Below, piece after piece: positions 50,601-63,532 of a DNA stretch of 64,000 nucleotides (the first letter of the stretch is position 1; each line of letters begins with the position of its first letter). This stretch comes from Nymphaea colorata (lineage: Eukaryota; Streptophyta; Magnoliopsida; Nymphaeales; Nymphaeaceae). Made by a program: the position numbers and the translations under genes. The DNA is taken from the NCBI RefSeq assembly GCF_008831285.2, contig NC_045139.1:19356392-19420391 (forward strand), given 5' to 3'. Below the pieces are notes generated by a model. The model was not told the DNA's origin, did no database searches, and saw nothing but the letters and a program-made list of their open reading frames with translations.

Positions 50601-51070
50601 ATGCATTTAAATACACATTGCTTCTTACCATATGGACATTTAACCTTGGAAATTTTGTTGACATATTCCTAAGCCTAAGAATGGAGGTGCACTTTGTCCA
50701 AAGAATATGTTGATAGGTAGATACCAGGCTACTTGCGTAGGGGATAAAAACCATAGCTTTAAAATTCATGTTACAAAGTATTTCAAACAAAATGTGAACT
50801 TTCTAATGTTTTTACAAACACTAATTTAATGTAAATCATGATTTAGTTCAAGTCATTTTTGTAAAAATAATTGATCTTTGTACTATCAAAATTTTGATGT
50901 TATAAGAGAAATTCATTTTTTACTATTAAAAAAACATTATTTAAGTAAGAAAACGACTAACTTAATGTATGCTTCTCATCAAATCACATTTAAAATCATT
51001 TCTATAAGGTTCGACTGTTAAAAAGAAAAATTAATAATTAATTAAATGGGTCTGGTTTTCGACTCCTACT
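47670..51070. other. MIR394 3' region and intergenic
   Basis: Probably begins with the 3' part of pri-miR394. No coding gene was recognised. A 67-70 bp tandem duplication lies at 48594-48730 and a TC tract at about 48952-48974; the remainder is AT-rich and featureless. Confidence 0.45.
48594..48730. repeat. Tandem duplication, period 67-70 bp
   Basis: GCAAATTGTTGTCTGATGGG and the following bases to GAGAAGAGAT are repeated from 48661 with a 3-bp GAT insertion and a few substitutions. Confidence 0.92.
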
Positions 51071-51756
51071 CAAGTATTATTCAAGCCCTGCACAGCAAAT
51101 CCAAATCCGAGAACTTTAATTTCATCCAAGCCAGATTTGGCTTCTTTCGATGATTCCCATCTCATTGTGGAACAGCGGATTAAACAATATAACGCCTGAT
51201 CAGAGTCAGCGGAGCCAGAATTTTTTCGTTACAGGAGCTAACTATAGTTTCAAAATTTCAACAGAGGAGCTGAAATATAACTTTTCAAAACTTATTAAAC
51301 TAACATTTTTAAGTTTTTGAATTTTTGTTTTAAAATGTGAGGGGAGGCCATGGTCCTTGCCAACCACATTTGTCTCCGCCCTTGTGTTGTGTTTGTGTGT
51401 AGTGTACCCATGTGTATACACACAACACAACACAAGGGGCGGAGGTACATGTGGCTGGCAAGGACCCTGGCCTTCCCTCACATTTTTAAAAAATTCGAGA
51501 AAACTTCTATGTAAGTTTTAAAAATATTAATTTAATAAGTTTTCAAAAATTATATTTCGATTCCTCTTAAAATTTTGAAACTATAGTTAGCCCATGCAAC
51601 AACGAAAAATTTTTCTACTGACTCTTGTCAGACATTACATTGTCTAATCCGCTGTTCGAGAATGAGATGGGAATCCTCCAAAAAAGCCAAATCTGGCTTG
51701 GATGAGATTGAAAGTCCTCGGACTTGTCTTTGCTGTACGGGGTTTGAATAGGGGCC
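51071..51756. repeat. Long near-palindrome (inverted repeat), arms about 330 bp
   Basis: The left arm (about 51071-51405) and right arm (about 51412-51756) are reverse complements with scattered mismatches. Examples are ATTCAAGCCCTGCACAGCAAA against TTTGCTGTACGGGGTTTGAAT, CCAAGCCAGATTTGGCTTCT against AAAAGCCAAATCTGGCTTGG, and TTGTGTTGTGTTTGTGTG against CACACAACACAACACAA at the centre. Each arm contains a CAGGGGCGGAGC-family MITE (CGGAGCCAGAATTTTTTCG, CTCCGCCC) plus about 140 bp of flanking sequence. Transcription across it would give a long hairpin RNA. Confidence 0.9.
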
Positions 51757-53256
51757 GGATGAGACAAAGAAGTGGGGCGGGGAATTCAGCTAAAACATCA
51801 TCTGCTCTGATTAAATCTTGGACTCGAGTGAGACCGAACCGTTAAGGTGCTAGCTGTTGTTGCCTTCGTTCGAAAAATGGGTACGATAGGGTTGATGAAG
51901 CATGTGAATCAGAAGAGACAATCTGGTTTGTGCTGATCATAGTTACTGTTATGAGGGAAAAGCATAACAAATTAACTGCGGTCTTTTCTCCTGGTGTTGG
52001 GCTATATATATATATATGTGAATGTTTATGTACGCAAACTTAACATGAAACATGTCTCAATTCAACTAATTGTTTTAATGAAAAAAATTATTGCTTTTTC
52101 TTTTTATGTTATAAGAGCCGTTCATTTTTTTATTACTATAAAAACATTATTAGACTGAAAAACGATAAATCTACTCATGTTTTTCATCAAAACATTTTTA
52201 AGATCACATTCATGCGGTTAGATTGTACAAAAAAATCATTTAATCATTAATTATGAAGAAGCTGGCACTTATCCCTGGCCTAATGGTATGGATAGAGAGA
52301 CGGGGAGAGAGAGATTAATAACTCTCACGTAATATATATATATATATATATATATATAAACGCCTAAAACGGACAAATAACATGTTATGATTTTAATCTG
52401 AAGACATAAAGATGGTCATCACTTTTTTCGATATAAACTATACTTCGTTTTGAAATTTACCAAGATATTGATTTTTGAGAATCGGGTCAACTATTTTATA
52501 ATGTTTTCTATGCCATTTATATGGCAATTGCTGCAAGTTATCTACGTACGCAATTTTGTCCAATTCCACATATTTCCTCCACTGAACAAAGGTAATGCCT
52601 TTAGGGTTGCACTGAGCCAATTAAATTAAGTGTGCAATTTCTTATATAAAGTATATAAACAGAACAAAAACGGGATAATGGACATAAGTGTTCCTCTTCA
52701 AGGAACAAAATCAAACGATGGACAGTAGAACAGCGTACTATCAGTCCTTCAATTCCATTATTTTGTGTTCCTTCACGGGAACACAAGGGTTTGGAAGTTC
52801 TTCTCTCGACGTCAATTTAGCGCTCAAGAATTTTACATCGTCCAACATAACACTACAAGTGTCTGTCCGGTACTTTGTCATTATTGGCATAGTTCTCTCT
52901 CTCTCTCGTGTTTTGATACCTCTGCCTGTGTGTGCATACTTGTGGTGGACCATTTTTCTCCTATTTCACACTTAAAATCATGTATTTTTTTTATAGTTTA
53001 AGTTTTGTGTGTTCCAAGAAAGTTGTAAGTGCTAGACACTTAGATGCTCCACAAACAAGAAACAAACTCATCGTTTCTTCTTTTCTAGATCGTTAATTGA
53101 GAGAAAAATAAGGAGAAAGATGTATAAACTAATATTAAATGACAAAATTATCTTATTACATCGGCATTTTTGCTCTCTCAATTACCAGTCTGTAAAAGAT
53201 CAAGCATTGAGATTGTTCCTGTTCCGTCTATCATTTAAGTGTTTCGCACCTGTTAA

Positions 53257-53391
<135 letters not shown>

Positions 53392-53562
53392 TCATTCAGT
53401 TAATAATTGGCATTGCTTTATTAATTAAGGGTCTGATCCCCAGTTACATGTGACTGGATCATAACAAGTGCTATCCAAATCAATCTTTCTCGTTCAATAC
53501 TAAGTATAAATAAGGACTCGCTCACGTTGCAATGCTAGCTGCCTGTGCGCTTCATTTCTGCT

Positions 53563-53967
53563 TCATGTCCCCAGTTGGCAACCGAAGTGAAGGACCGTCT
53601 CAGTGGGATGTGCAGTGATCAGCCTCGGTCTCAGAACCACTTCTGGGACGTCGTCTGACTGACTTTCTTTATCATTTTTTTGTTTATGCGATCCTACCAA
53701 AGGATGTGCAAATGCATCCTCGTTGCGGCCATAGATTCTCTCGTGGGATTCGAGAATCGCGCATCCTAGGTGGGAAGCATCTTGTTCTCTTTTACTGGTA
53801 ATTCGACGTTTAATCATCCCACAGAATGAAAAAGCATTTAGTTTTCTCTCTTTTGATCTTTCAGATATAACTGTGGACCGGTTATATGTCTTTGGCATAT
53901 TCTCAATGTCCGATAGAAGTTCTTGCATTTCCAACTGAGGTGCCGAAATGTTGGATCTGCACCACAT
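53563..53967 (-). CDS. Hypothetical ORF, 134 codons, doubtful
   Basis: An uninterrupted minus-strand ORF located 551 bp downstream of the AMY2 stop. It is charged, rich in Ser, Glu and Lys, with no signal peptide or membrane segment, and no family is recognised. It overlaps a second ORF in another frame (53903-54202). It could be an unannotated small gene, an exon of a decayed gene, or chance. The motif TAHPTETV near the end resembles a phosphoenolpyruvate carboxylase signature but stands alone. Confidence 0.2.
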   Translation of the reverse strand: MWCRSNISAPQLEMQELLSDIENMPKTYNRSTVISERSKERKLNAFSFCGMIKRRITSKREQDASHLGCAILESHERIYGRNEDAFAHPLVGSHKQKNDKESQSDDVPEVVLRPRLITAHPTETVLHFGCQLGT

Positions 53968-54517
53968 CCACGATGTTTGGACTTTGGACCCAGATCAGAC
54001 TTTGAAAGTACTGATACAAAAGGTCCACGTCGATGGTTAATTTGAAAAGCAATGTCAGGATAGTGTTTTCTATAGTAAGAATCGAACTTTGGTTAACATG
54101 TGTAAAAGACAGATGGACATAGTTACAGTTGCAGGCTTGCAGCAGTGTAAAACCGCGTGGGCAGCGTATGATCTTGACTCTGACCGCCATTCTGACAGTC
54201 AAAGCTCAATACACTGCTTCAACCTCCTTGGAGTTAAATTTGGTTGGTAGATGCAGTGACATGCAATAGTGCTGCGCAAGACAGACTCATTTGCAGGATT
54301 AGATGGGGAAGGGAAACATTTTTGTAATATAAAAAGACGACATATATATCAATATGCTGTATTCACGGAAACTAGTATTTCATGTACGTGTCTTTTGGTG
54401 TTATTTATTCTATGCTTATATCGCAACCATTATCTAAGAAGATACATAAAGTAAAGACATAATCATCGTGTAAAAAGCCTTCTATAGCAATCAACCGAGT
54501 GCCAACAAGAGGAAGGA

Positions 54518-57500
54518 CTATTCCTTGTGCCAGACAGCGTATCTATCACCACTAGTTGCCAGCTTCCACTCCCTGCCACTGGGACACCATGAAGCCTCTC
54601 CTAGCTTCATGCAGATCCTCTCTCCAACCATTGCTGAATAGAGATTTGCTTGGGCTGCTAGGATCCTGATTGAAGAACGACTATGGATTCCTTGTTGCTT
54701 TCTCACGTCGATCTGTATTCATGGAAAAAGTCCAGTTAACAACTTCAAAGAAAACTAATTTTAGACAAAAAATGGTATTAGGTGCTGCAGTGATAACACT
54801 GGCATACCAATTTCACAATTTGATCATGAATGGAGGAGCCCCAGTCATAAAAATGGTCATAGAAAACTGTGGGTATGCCAGGATGTGTAAGTATGTATGC
54901 ATATCCCTGAAAAAAGATTAAAAAGTTTATCAGCGACCGAGATATATTGAAAATACCATGCTTATGAGCAAATTACAGAAGTTGCAGAGCAATTATATGG
55001 ACATGGATAATCACACGCTAGTTACATTCCGAGACTTTGTCTCATAGACTTTGGCCAGATCAGGTTGATATGAGAAAGATATGATGCAAAAGAACAACAG
55101 TACCAATTGAATACGTTGTCAAGTATATGACAAACAACATGAAACTACTGCACTTGAGTTCAATTAACATGCAAAAAGAACATGGTAAGGTGCGGGGAAT
55201 ATTGTATCTCTGCTGCACATAAAATACCCTGCATATAACTAAATTTGTGCGTTTTGTGTTTCAGATAGTGAAAAGAAGAAACTAAGGTACCTCCATAACA
55301 TGATGAGATGGAAAAGGCCAATGACCCTGAAACCATGAAATCGCAGGATATTAGATTACAAAGTGAAAGGAAGCTTGGCCATCAAACATGTAAAGCTTTT
55401 ACTAATAAAATTGACAAATCCAATTAATGTTTAAGGAGAAACAATAAAAGAGCTCAATCTTACCTGGGTTGAACCTGTATCATGGTTCTCTATAAATGTC
55501 ACAGCCCTTGAAGGCCACCATCCCATTACTCCAGGTGGCTTCCCATGAGGATCACTCAAACGCCAATATTCACCCTTAACAGCTTCCTAACATGACAAAA
55601 ACATCAAGGCTCAGTACACGAAAAAATATCATAAAGCACACAATATACAGAAGAACATGTACACAATAGTACCTGAAGAATGCCTTTGGTAGTGAAATCA
55701 AATGCTGCACAAAGCCCTCCTGTTCTGTCAATCCAATTAATAATTCTCTGTCGATGGCTATCTGGTGTGAAACAAGAAACAAAACATGAAGTTTTTATGT
55801 TTCATGCATCACCATTGAAGAAGATAATAACACACATTGATTTATAATAAAAGTAAAAAAGAAAGGTGGGAGAATGATATATTAGTTGATAAAAAAATAT
55901 AAAATAAAAAATAAAATGTGGCTGAGGTACCATCTTGCTAATAAACTACCGTTCTTATTTATCTTATTGCCAGGACACTCCATGAAGAATAACCTGAAAA
56001 GAATGCAGCACATTGATTTGTTGTGGTACCCATATTGATTGTTTCGGATATTAGGTTCACTTCTAAATCTTCAGTCATTTCAGTTTCTCATCATGGAACC
56101 CCACCAACTGTCTTCCCATGATCCCATCAAATGAGCCACTGTTCAATCATCAATGCCTGCTGCAGCATAGCACGCCACCAGGTATCTTCTTTCTGCTGTG
56201 AATTCTACATCGGTCCTTCACTAAATTTATCTCAACGCCTTCAAGCATTCTTTTTTTCACCAATCTTTTCCATAAGAAACCCAAAAAAGAACACAGAACC
56301 TGGGTACTTCTCATTTAGGGGCCCATACTAAAGCAGCACAGGTGCTACATTTGGTCCTAAAGAGCCTAGACACAGCTTTTGACTATATAACCACATGATT
56401 ACACACAAGGCTCTAAAACTCCTCCTGGCCCATGAAGAACAAGGCCAGAGCTCATCTATTATGTACTTCAGTTTATAGGATCTGACATGTGCCACAAAAC
56501 ATGGATATTTTATTCCCACCAACCAATAACATGTTATCACTTAAATGAACAATAGGATATAAATTGTAACTACATGGTCTTCTCACATACAAAGACCAGC
56601 AAAATTTCGAAAACGTTAAGTCATAGGGTGGAATAGAAATACATACAAAAAAGTAAACCAAATACCTTGATTATAATCCAAGTGGTAACTAGGGGGAGTG
56701 TAATTGCAAGAATCCCAATACTCCCCCACCGCCAATATTGGACAGGACTGCTCAATATACTCTTTCACAAATTTTGCAGAGTACCTGAATGCAATGTAAC
56801 AAATAAATGAACATCAAAGTTCCCGGCTGAACAATGAATAGTCCATTACAGCTCCATATACAAGTATAACTTTACCCCTTAGCAAAATCAAAACGGAAAT
56901 CTTGAAAGCCGGCATTCTTTCGGAGCCATTTCAGCCAAGATGTAATATCATCACGTACAAATTGTTGAGAGTGGTCGATGTTCGGCACTCCATGAAAGTT
57001 GTCCCCAGTGCTTTTATTCCCCTATAGCAGAAACAAAACAGTTACCTCTTTCTGCTGACAAACATGCTTGGAAAATTTACTTTTAAAAGAAGTGACCATG
57101 ATAATTCAGTTTCCAAAAAACAACTTCAATAGTCAGAATTCAAGTCCATTAAGAATTTTAAAAACCCAAAATTCCAGATTACCTCTTTCTGCTGACAGAC
57201 AAACATGCTTGGAAAATTTACTTTTAAAAGAAGTGACCACGATAACTCAGTTTCCAAAAAAACAACTTTAATAGTCATATTTCAAGCCCATTGAGAATTT
57301 TAAGCACCCAGAATTCCAGAGAAAGAATAGATCGCTTTTAAGCACCCAAAACAATTCAGGCGATCATGCATAAGAGCTCACTAAGAACTTTTCTGTCATG
57401 CCACAATGCTACCCAATTGGAAGCACCAAAAAATCTAAAAGAAATAAAGATTAAGAAAATAAACCTGCTTTTTCAAATGATATAGAAATGAACCATGTCA

Positions 57501-57632
57501 AAGTTTTATGGTTCTCCAAATTTTGTACTATGTTTTTCTATCTGTGATGACAAATATTTTAAGTTTTTCCGATTTTTTGTCAAATCAAAAAAGTTCTAAT
57601 GTTTTAAAATTGAAAGTTAATGAACACATGCA

Positions 57633-57666
<34 letters not shown>

Positions 57667-59672
57667 TTTGTATGCAATATGATCGTGCTCAAGTATCATT
57701 CATAATATCAGCCATTTGAATTTTCTAGTCATCAGCTTCCGAGCTAAAATGAGTACATATACGTTGACAATATCCATGTGAAATTACATGCATTTTTCTA
57801 AGTTGCACACATACCAGTCCACCAGTGCAAGAAGTGACAGCACGTTCGTCCCATGATAGCGGAATGCCATCATAACGGTTAAATGAACCACCATGCCCTC
57901 TTGTGGTTCCAACACGATGATTAATGACTATGTCAGCCATGGGTCTGACATGATGACGCTGCAGCTCTCTGAGCAAAGATTTTAATTGGCTTTCTGAACC
58001 ATATGCAGAGTTGAGAGAGTATAAATTCTGTGGCAAGTAACCTGTGAATTGAATATAGGAAACAAGTGAATCTTTACAGACAGGGAGTATTATTATAGGA
58101 AGCAAAAATAATAGAGACGAGAATATAGAAACTGACCTTCCGGGGAGAAAGAATGAGTTGCTGGAGGCAACCATATGGAGGTGAATCCAGACTTCCCAAT
58201 ATCAGAAGCTTTATTTTCTAAGTTTTGCCACCAATTGTGCTTGTGTGATTCCCAATTGAAACCCTAAAAACAATATAATGAATAAACAAGGAATAGCCCA
58301 GCTTATATGTTGTATTTTATCTTGGACTTCATGCAAGCATAAGAATTCTACAAAAACAGAGCAACCCACTGTCTGCAAATTGCAAGTTAGTGAACCAGCA
58401 TGGCCACTTAGATATATGCCAGCAGTACTCAACTGCAGCAGTTGAAAGAGCAGAAATAGGGAACACTTTTGTCGGTCATTTTATTCTTACCTGGATGTGC
58501 CCTTTTTGCAATTTGTTTCAAAAAATTCTAGATATATGAAGGAACTAATTCTCAGCATAATAACAAATACACAAAAAATACCATGCTTTCATATCACCAT
58601 CTTGATAATTGCTGGAATATATGCCGATTAACCTAGAACTTATGACACTGATAAGAACAAGTACAAGAAAATGATGAAAAGACGAACTGACAGTTTCAGT
58701 TTGTGTCAGACCTCCTTTTGGACCATTGCTATTTATGACGTCCCTTGATAACTTGCATGCCATGAATGTATTGAGCCAAATGGCAGCCCAAAGTAGAGAG
58801 TTGATTGCATCATTTTATAATAGAGTATCGCTGTTAACATATGCTCAATCTGGATGCATACAAGCATGAACAATAAGTTTGTTGATTTCTTTGGACTAGG
58901 TATAAAATTGAGGTCATCTTTCAAAGTTACAAATGGAAACAGAAAGAAAATAGATAAAGCAATCGTCATGTGAATAAAATTTCTAAAACAAAGATAACAT
59001 GAATTGAAATCAAAGGACTGTTTCAGAAAGAAAGTTAACCAAAATGACATTTTCATGCATGCATTGCGATCAAACTAAAAACATGCATTCAATGACAAAA
59101 AGTTGCGCTACAAATAAAAAAGAAATAAGAAATTAACTTACAATTGGAAACTTTTCATCACAATTTATTAGTAATTTTGGTTTATCACAAGAAGAAATAA
59201 GTTGAAGCATGCACCTGCAAAAGTATGTCCCTTCCACCTCTTAAAGCTCCATCTACAAGACAAAGATCTCGGTTAAATAGACATCAAAATATCAGTATAC
59301 ATGCATCTCTCTCTCTTTCTCTCTCATATTTTTGAATATATGCAAACACACATACTCATGGATATGTGAGGTTTTTTAAATAATCAGAAAATGCTAGAAA
59401 ACTAATATTTTTTATTTCTAAACATGACATGTCCAATGATCATACATGTCAGTTTATGTGCATTAGCATTATGAAGATCCACTGTTCTTCTGCTGAGTAG
59501 AATGTTCACTTCAATGAATGGTACAATTTAAAGTGAATTATGTATATGCCTAAAAACAATCAAATAGGAGATTCCGTCTAGATAGTCAAGATTATGAAAC
59601 TAAGGCAACAGAGAAGGATTTATTGGATAAGGAGCAGTGAGGAGACAAAGAAGTACCTTCTAGAGATCCCAT
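54518..59672 (-). CDS. AMY2: Cytosolic alpha-amylase, AMY2 type (GH13)
   Basis: Eleven exons in transcript order: 59672-59657, 59252-59215, 58263-58137, 58041-57815, 57021-56876, 56784-56666, 55761-55673, 55586-55464, 55326-55291, 54906-54808, 54712-54518. The CDS is 1,215 nt, 404 residues, with all GT-AG introns in phase. The enzyme cleaves internal alpha-1,4-glucan bonds. All four GH13 signatures are present: region I ADIVINHR (residues 96-103), region [10 protein letters not shown] with nucleophile Asp181, region III VGEYWD with acid/base Glu206, and region [10 protein letters not shown] with Asp290. No signal peptide or transit peptide is seen, and the length fits plant AMY2 (about 413), so it is probably cytosolic rather than secreted or plastidic AMY3. 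The start MGSLED is the ATG that leaves the family core [12 protein letters not shown] at residue 19; an upstream leader exon is likely (about 60920-61015). The C-terminus RYAVWHKE matches the family's conserved end. Confidence 0.95.
57042..57320. repeat. Tandem duplication in an AMY2 intron, period 137 bp
   Basis: TTACCTCTTTCTGCTGACA and the following bases through CTTGGAAAATTTACTTTTAA occur at 57042 and 57179. The duplication lies in the intron just upstream of the exon carrying the catalytic nucleophile and does not touch coding sequence. Confidence 0.92.
57638..57662. repeat. AT microsatellite in AMY2 intron
   Basis: A short uninterrupted AT tract in the intron after the exon ending at 57815. 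Confidence 0.9.
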
Positions 59673-61018
59673 CCAGGCAGACCTTTCATTTGATACCTGC
59701 ATCAAAGGGACATGTAAGCAAAGCAGCTCGTGTTGATACAGACATTCATTTTAATTAAGGCCTCCAGTACTCAATGATCTGCCAAGGCTACATATCAGCT
59801 CTGACAGTCAGCACTTTAATTATGCAAACCGCTTTTAGTTTAAATGGGTTAGTTCTACTGTTTCAGGTCATTTGCCTAAGGATTAGATTTTCAATAAATT
59901 TCAATCCAATCAAAGCCAGTTTACCCTTCCCACTACTAGAAATTCATGAAAGTTCAATTTATTCGACAGTAAAGAGCTTTCAGAAAGAAAAAATATGAAA
60001 GAAGGACGAAAATGGAAATAGACAATACGTGAAGTAGCATAAATTCTTACATCATTCAACGAGCCCATGTCTTAAGAAAGATTTTCAGTTCAAAGTCCCC
60101 TTCAAGATGAAAGCAGGCTTAGCCTCTGCACAGGATGAGCAATTGCCATTGCATATGAGTTGACGTATGAAGAAAGAAAAGAGCATAGCCCCCAAGAAAA
60201 TTAACATACACAAGTTGCAGAATTGAAGTCCCAATACCGACTATAGCAGAAAATAAATACTTAACCAGAGAATTATTTGCAGAATCATAAGTCCCTGAAA
60301 ACTGAAAAGGATATAGCCGAAGGCCTTATTCAATTTCATCAATGACAAAAAATATCTCTTATATCACCATGCAAACCAAAGATCATGGAAGAACCAGACT
60401 AGCGAAACAGATAGCCTTCTTAACAGCATACCACTCTAATCTGCTCAATTAATTTCACAAAAGAGGGTGGTTAGCTTTCGGTATCCTCTATGCAGAATCA
60501 AATACAGTAACATGAAAACCACATGAAGAAGTCTGACACCATTGACTCTTCCAGCACGCAACAATCTTCTGGTACTCCTTTCAATTCTAAAATAGATGGA
60601 TACCAGCTTCTGCCTGGCAAAAGGTTCCAAACCGTCACGTGCTCTCAGACACACACACATCATCTTCAACTCAATAAATCCATTAGTTCTCCAACAGAGG
60701 AACAGATCGATATAGGGCAACGAAACAAGTACAAACAAAACGATGATAAAAGAAAGCATACCAACCTCAGTCCAAGATGCAAATAACAGAGACAGATATC
60801 AAAATTCAAAAATCAGTTTGTCCCTCATAGCAAGAAAAACTCCACCCGATAATCAAAGTCGGGAGAAAGAAAAAAGACGACTCAAAGATCAATGGAATAG
60901 CCAAATGACAAAGCCATACCAGGCAATCACCACATTCACAAGCAAGCGACGGAGAGCTTCCTTCTGCTTCTTCAGGTAATAACCAACAAGCCCAACGTCG
61001 AGATGATCCTGCAGTTTC
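59673..61018 (-). other. AMY2 leader region: probable 5' UTR intron and first exon
   Basis: The acceptor TACCTGC-side AG at 59698-59699 precedes the start-codon exon. On the minus strand a donor CCTG|GTATGG at 60920/60919 could end a non-coding first exon (about 61015-60920). That exon has an open frame but no ATG. The inferred intron is about 1.2 kb and shows no other gene. Confidence 0.45.
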
Positions 61019-61030
61019 TTTGGCGCGAAA
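61019..61030. promoter_or_regulatory. Perfect E2F consensus near the AMY2 start region
   Basis: TTTGGCGCGAAA matches the E2F/DP consensus TTT(C/G)(C/G)CGC(C/G)AAA over all 12 bases. It lies just downstream of TTTTAAAAGG (minus strand, 61046-61037), a weak TATA-like element. It may link transcription to the cell cycle; it is only a motif match. Confidence 0.45.
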
Positions 61031-61046
61031 AGCCGCCTTTTAAAAC

Positions 61047-63532
61047 GAGCAAAAGGAGAAGGGGGGGGGGGGTGAGAGAGGAAGGGGAGGGGAGGGGATT
61101 CCGTGATTCCCTCCAGGCATGGGGCCGACGCATCTACCTATCCATCCTTTACAGCTGACCACACCGCCCTTCCTTTTCTACAGAGGTAAGGTACCTCGTT
61201 GGTGGCGGTCGTGCGCAGAGACGAAAGCAGAAAGCAACAAGCGGAGCAACAAAACCGCTATCTGTCAACACAAATTGTGCAAGGGAATCAAATGTTGTCC
61301 ATAGGCTGATCGATAATGAGGAAAAGAGCGATTCAAAAGCTATCACTTCCTCACGATTCACGATTTTGGAAGAAGGAATCCATTTGCGCGGTGAACGATC
61401 AAAGGTCCTTCTGTTCGTCCCCCACAACTGGATATATTCTTGATTGATGCCGTTTGATGGCGACATAATCGTCGACTATCGGACGAGTCAAACCAAACGC
61501 ACATCTCTTGAGGGCCTGAGGCAAAGTAAAATATACACGAGAGAATCATATTCCATATGAAGTTTTCACGTCGTTTGGAATTGATGCAGACGGCCGGCAA
61601 AAGGAGACGAACCGACAATGTCTCGTCAGTGGTAGAGCGTTGTAGAAATTCACAATTCTTATGGAGCACGACATACAATAAATAATTGTACTAAAGAAAA
61701 TTCCAACTGCCCACGCCACTTATATGCAGCTCCGCTACTGGGTCTCATGGTGAAGGCATTATTCATGAACTACTTACCACGATCCGACCTCCATCACTGA
61801 GAGCGAGTTTGCTCATTTTCTTTGGTTTAACGTATGTTTGGAAATTTGCGTGTTATCGAGGAAGATGGAGAGAAAGAGAACGAGAGAGATAGGATATTAA
61901 CAAGGTCGTTATTTAGGCACCACAAACCATTCTAAAGAAAAGCTACGAACTATTTGTTGTATATAAGCCGTTACTAATACCTTCGTAGACATTGTTTTTA
62001 GCAGCGGACGTTTTATTTCTATCTGTCAACAACAGCAGGACAAGCATTCGTTAAAAAATTTAAAAATTTTTAAGGGTCTTCAATATGTAAATGAAACAAA
62101 AATTACCCTGAAATGTTAATATGAAAATAAGTATTTTGGGTATGTGTGCAACTACCCACACAGTGTTCATGCATTTCTATGCCTTTACCATAAACCGTCA
62201 CTAAAGAAGTTACAAACTATTGCTGCACGATAAACTATTGCTCATACTCTTCGAGAGAGTTTTTTTAGTGACAGACTTTTAAGTTTTAACCTCCAACTAC
62301 ACGCATATAGTTAACAAATTTTCAATTGGATATGTCGCAACGATCCAGATCTCATGGGGCTGTCCTGTATAAGGTCCGGTAGTGGGTGCTCATTGATTAT
62401 TATTATTGTTTGAGTTTTCTTCTAAAAATTGAGCAATTATTCTTATTTGCTCAAAATTTTTTATTTACTAAATTTTTTCTTGCTGCATCAGCTGCATAAC
62501 CAAAATATTGAATTTTAAACCTTCTTCAACTAACGGGGTTAATCATCGATACCCGATTGCTTTAAGGGCATGTCAATTTAAAAATTAAAAGAAAAACACC
62601 TAATATTTGATCAAATAAAAAAATATTGCTCAATTTTTAAAAGGCAACAAATAAACACTCACAAATTTTTTAAAAGCTGTATACTAATAAAAAGCATTAT
62701 TTTTTTTACATAAATGCCTTTCATAAAGAACCAGTCGTTCTTCGGCAAATGAAAGATATTATTGTTTACAACAGGATATATTTGTTTGACTTTATATCAA
62801 AAACTAATACCTTTTGTCAATAGGCGACTCTTTGAGAACCTATTCCAAGAGCTGAACCCTTATGTGTTAATTTTCACAAAATTGAGCATGGATTTATTAT
62901 CTACCGAAAAGGTAAGCGCCATTTTCTTTTTTTTCTGAAAAAAAACTAAAAATGTTGATATTTTTTCGATTTCAAGTTCATATTAATGCAAAAAATGCAG
63001 TTTGTTGTTTCTGACTTCAACTGACTATAAATCTTTACTCAAGAAGCTCTTTTATCATCTTCCCAAGGAACTTAAGTTTTTTTTTTTTAACTACATTTTC
63101 GGAGCCATAAATTTATTGCACGGCTTATGAAAAACCAAATAACTAAGCACATTTTTATTTGTGAGCATAATCTAAATATTGCCTCGGCAAATCGTTATAT
63201 TGTTTGAATTTATTCTAGAATAAACAAGCAGACATGCATAAAGATGCTGATTGTCCAAATATTTCTTTTCAAAACCCTTTTCAACAAAGTCAGAAAAGTT
63301 TGATGTACCAGTGATGGCCTGCCTTTAGTCGTCCTGGCTTTAGCAAATAAAAAGTTTATTCCTTTTTACCGCACTAAAATCATAGTTGTTATTTTTTCAC
63401 TTGTAACATGAAATTAAATTGCGAATGTGCCTGTTTCAAAATAAACTTTCAATGACGATACACTGCAACGTCATCATTGCTTTTACCAATATTTGCTACA
63501 CTTTTTTTCTAAACTAAGGATGGACAATAGGC
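61047..63532. other. Intergenic upstream of AMY2
   Basis: The first 250 bp contain a poly-G/GGGGA stretch (61062-61100) and are probably AMY2 promoter. The rest is AT-rich. A segment at about 62030-62240 resembles the AAATTTTTAAGGG...GTATTTT dispersed repeats elsewhere in the window. No gene recognised. Confidence 0.5.

Noticed and set aside
53563-53967. Phosphoenolpyruvate carboxylase fragment, because of TAHPTETV
   Set aside because: Only this short motif matches; no flanking PEPC sequence is present, so it is probably coincidence.
60920-61046. Coding exon reading GLVGYYLKKQKEALRRLLVN on the minus strand
   Set aside because: The frame is open but has no ATG, and AMY2 family proteins have no such N-terminus; treated as leader.
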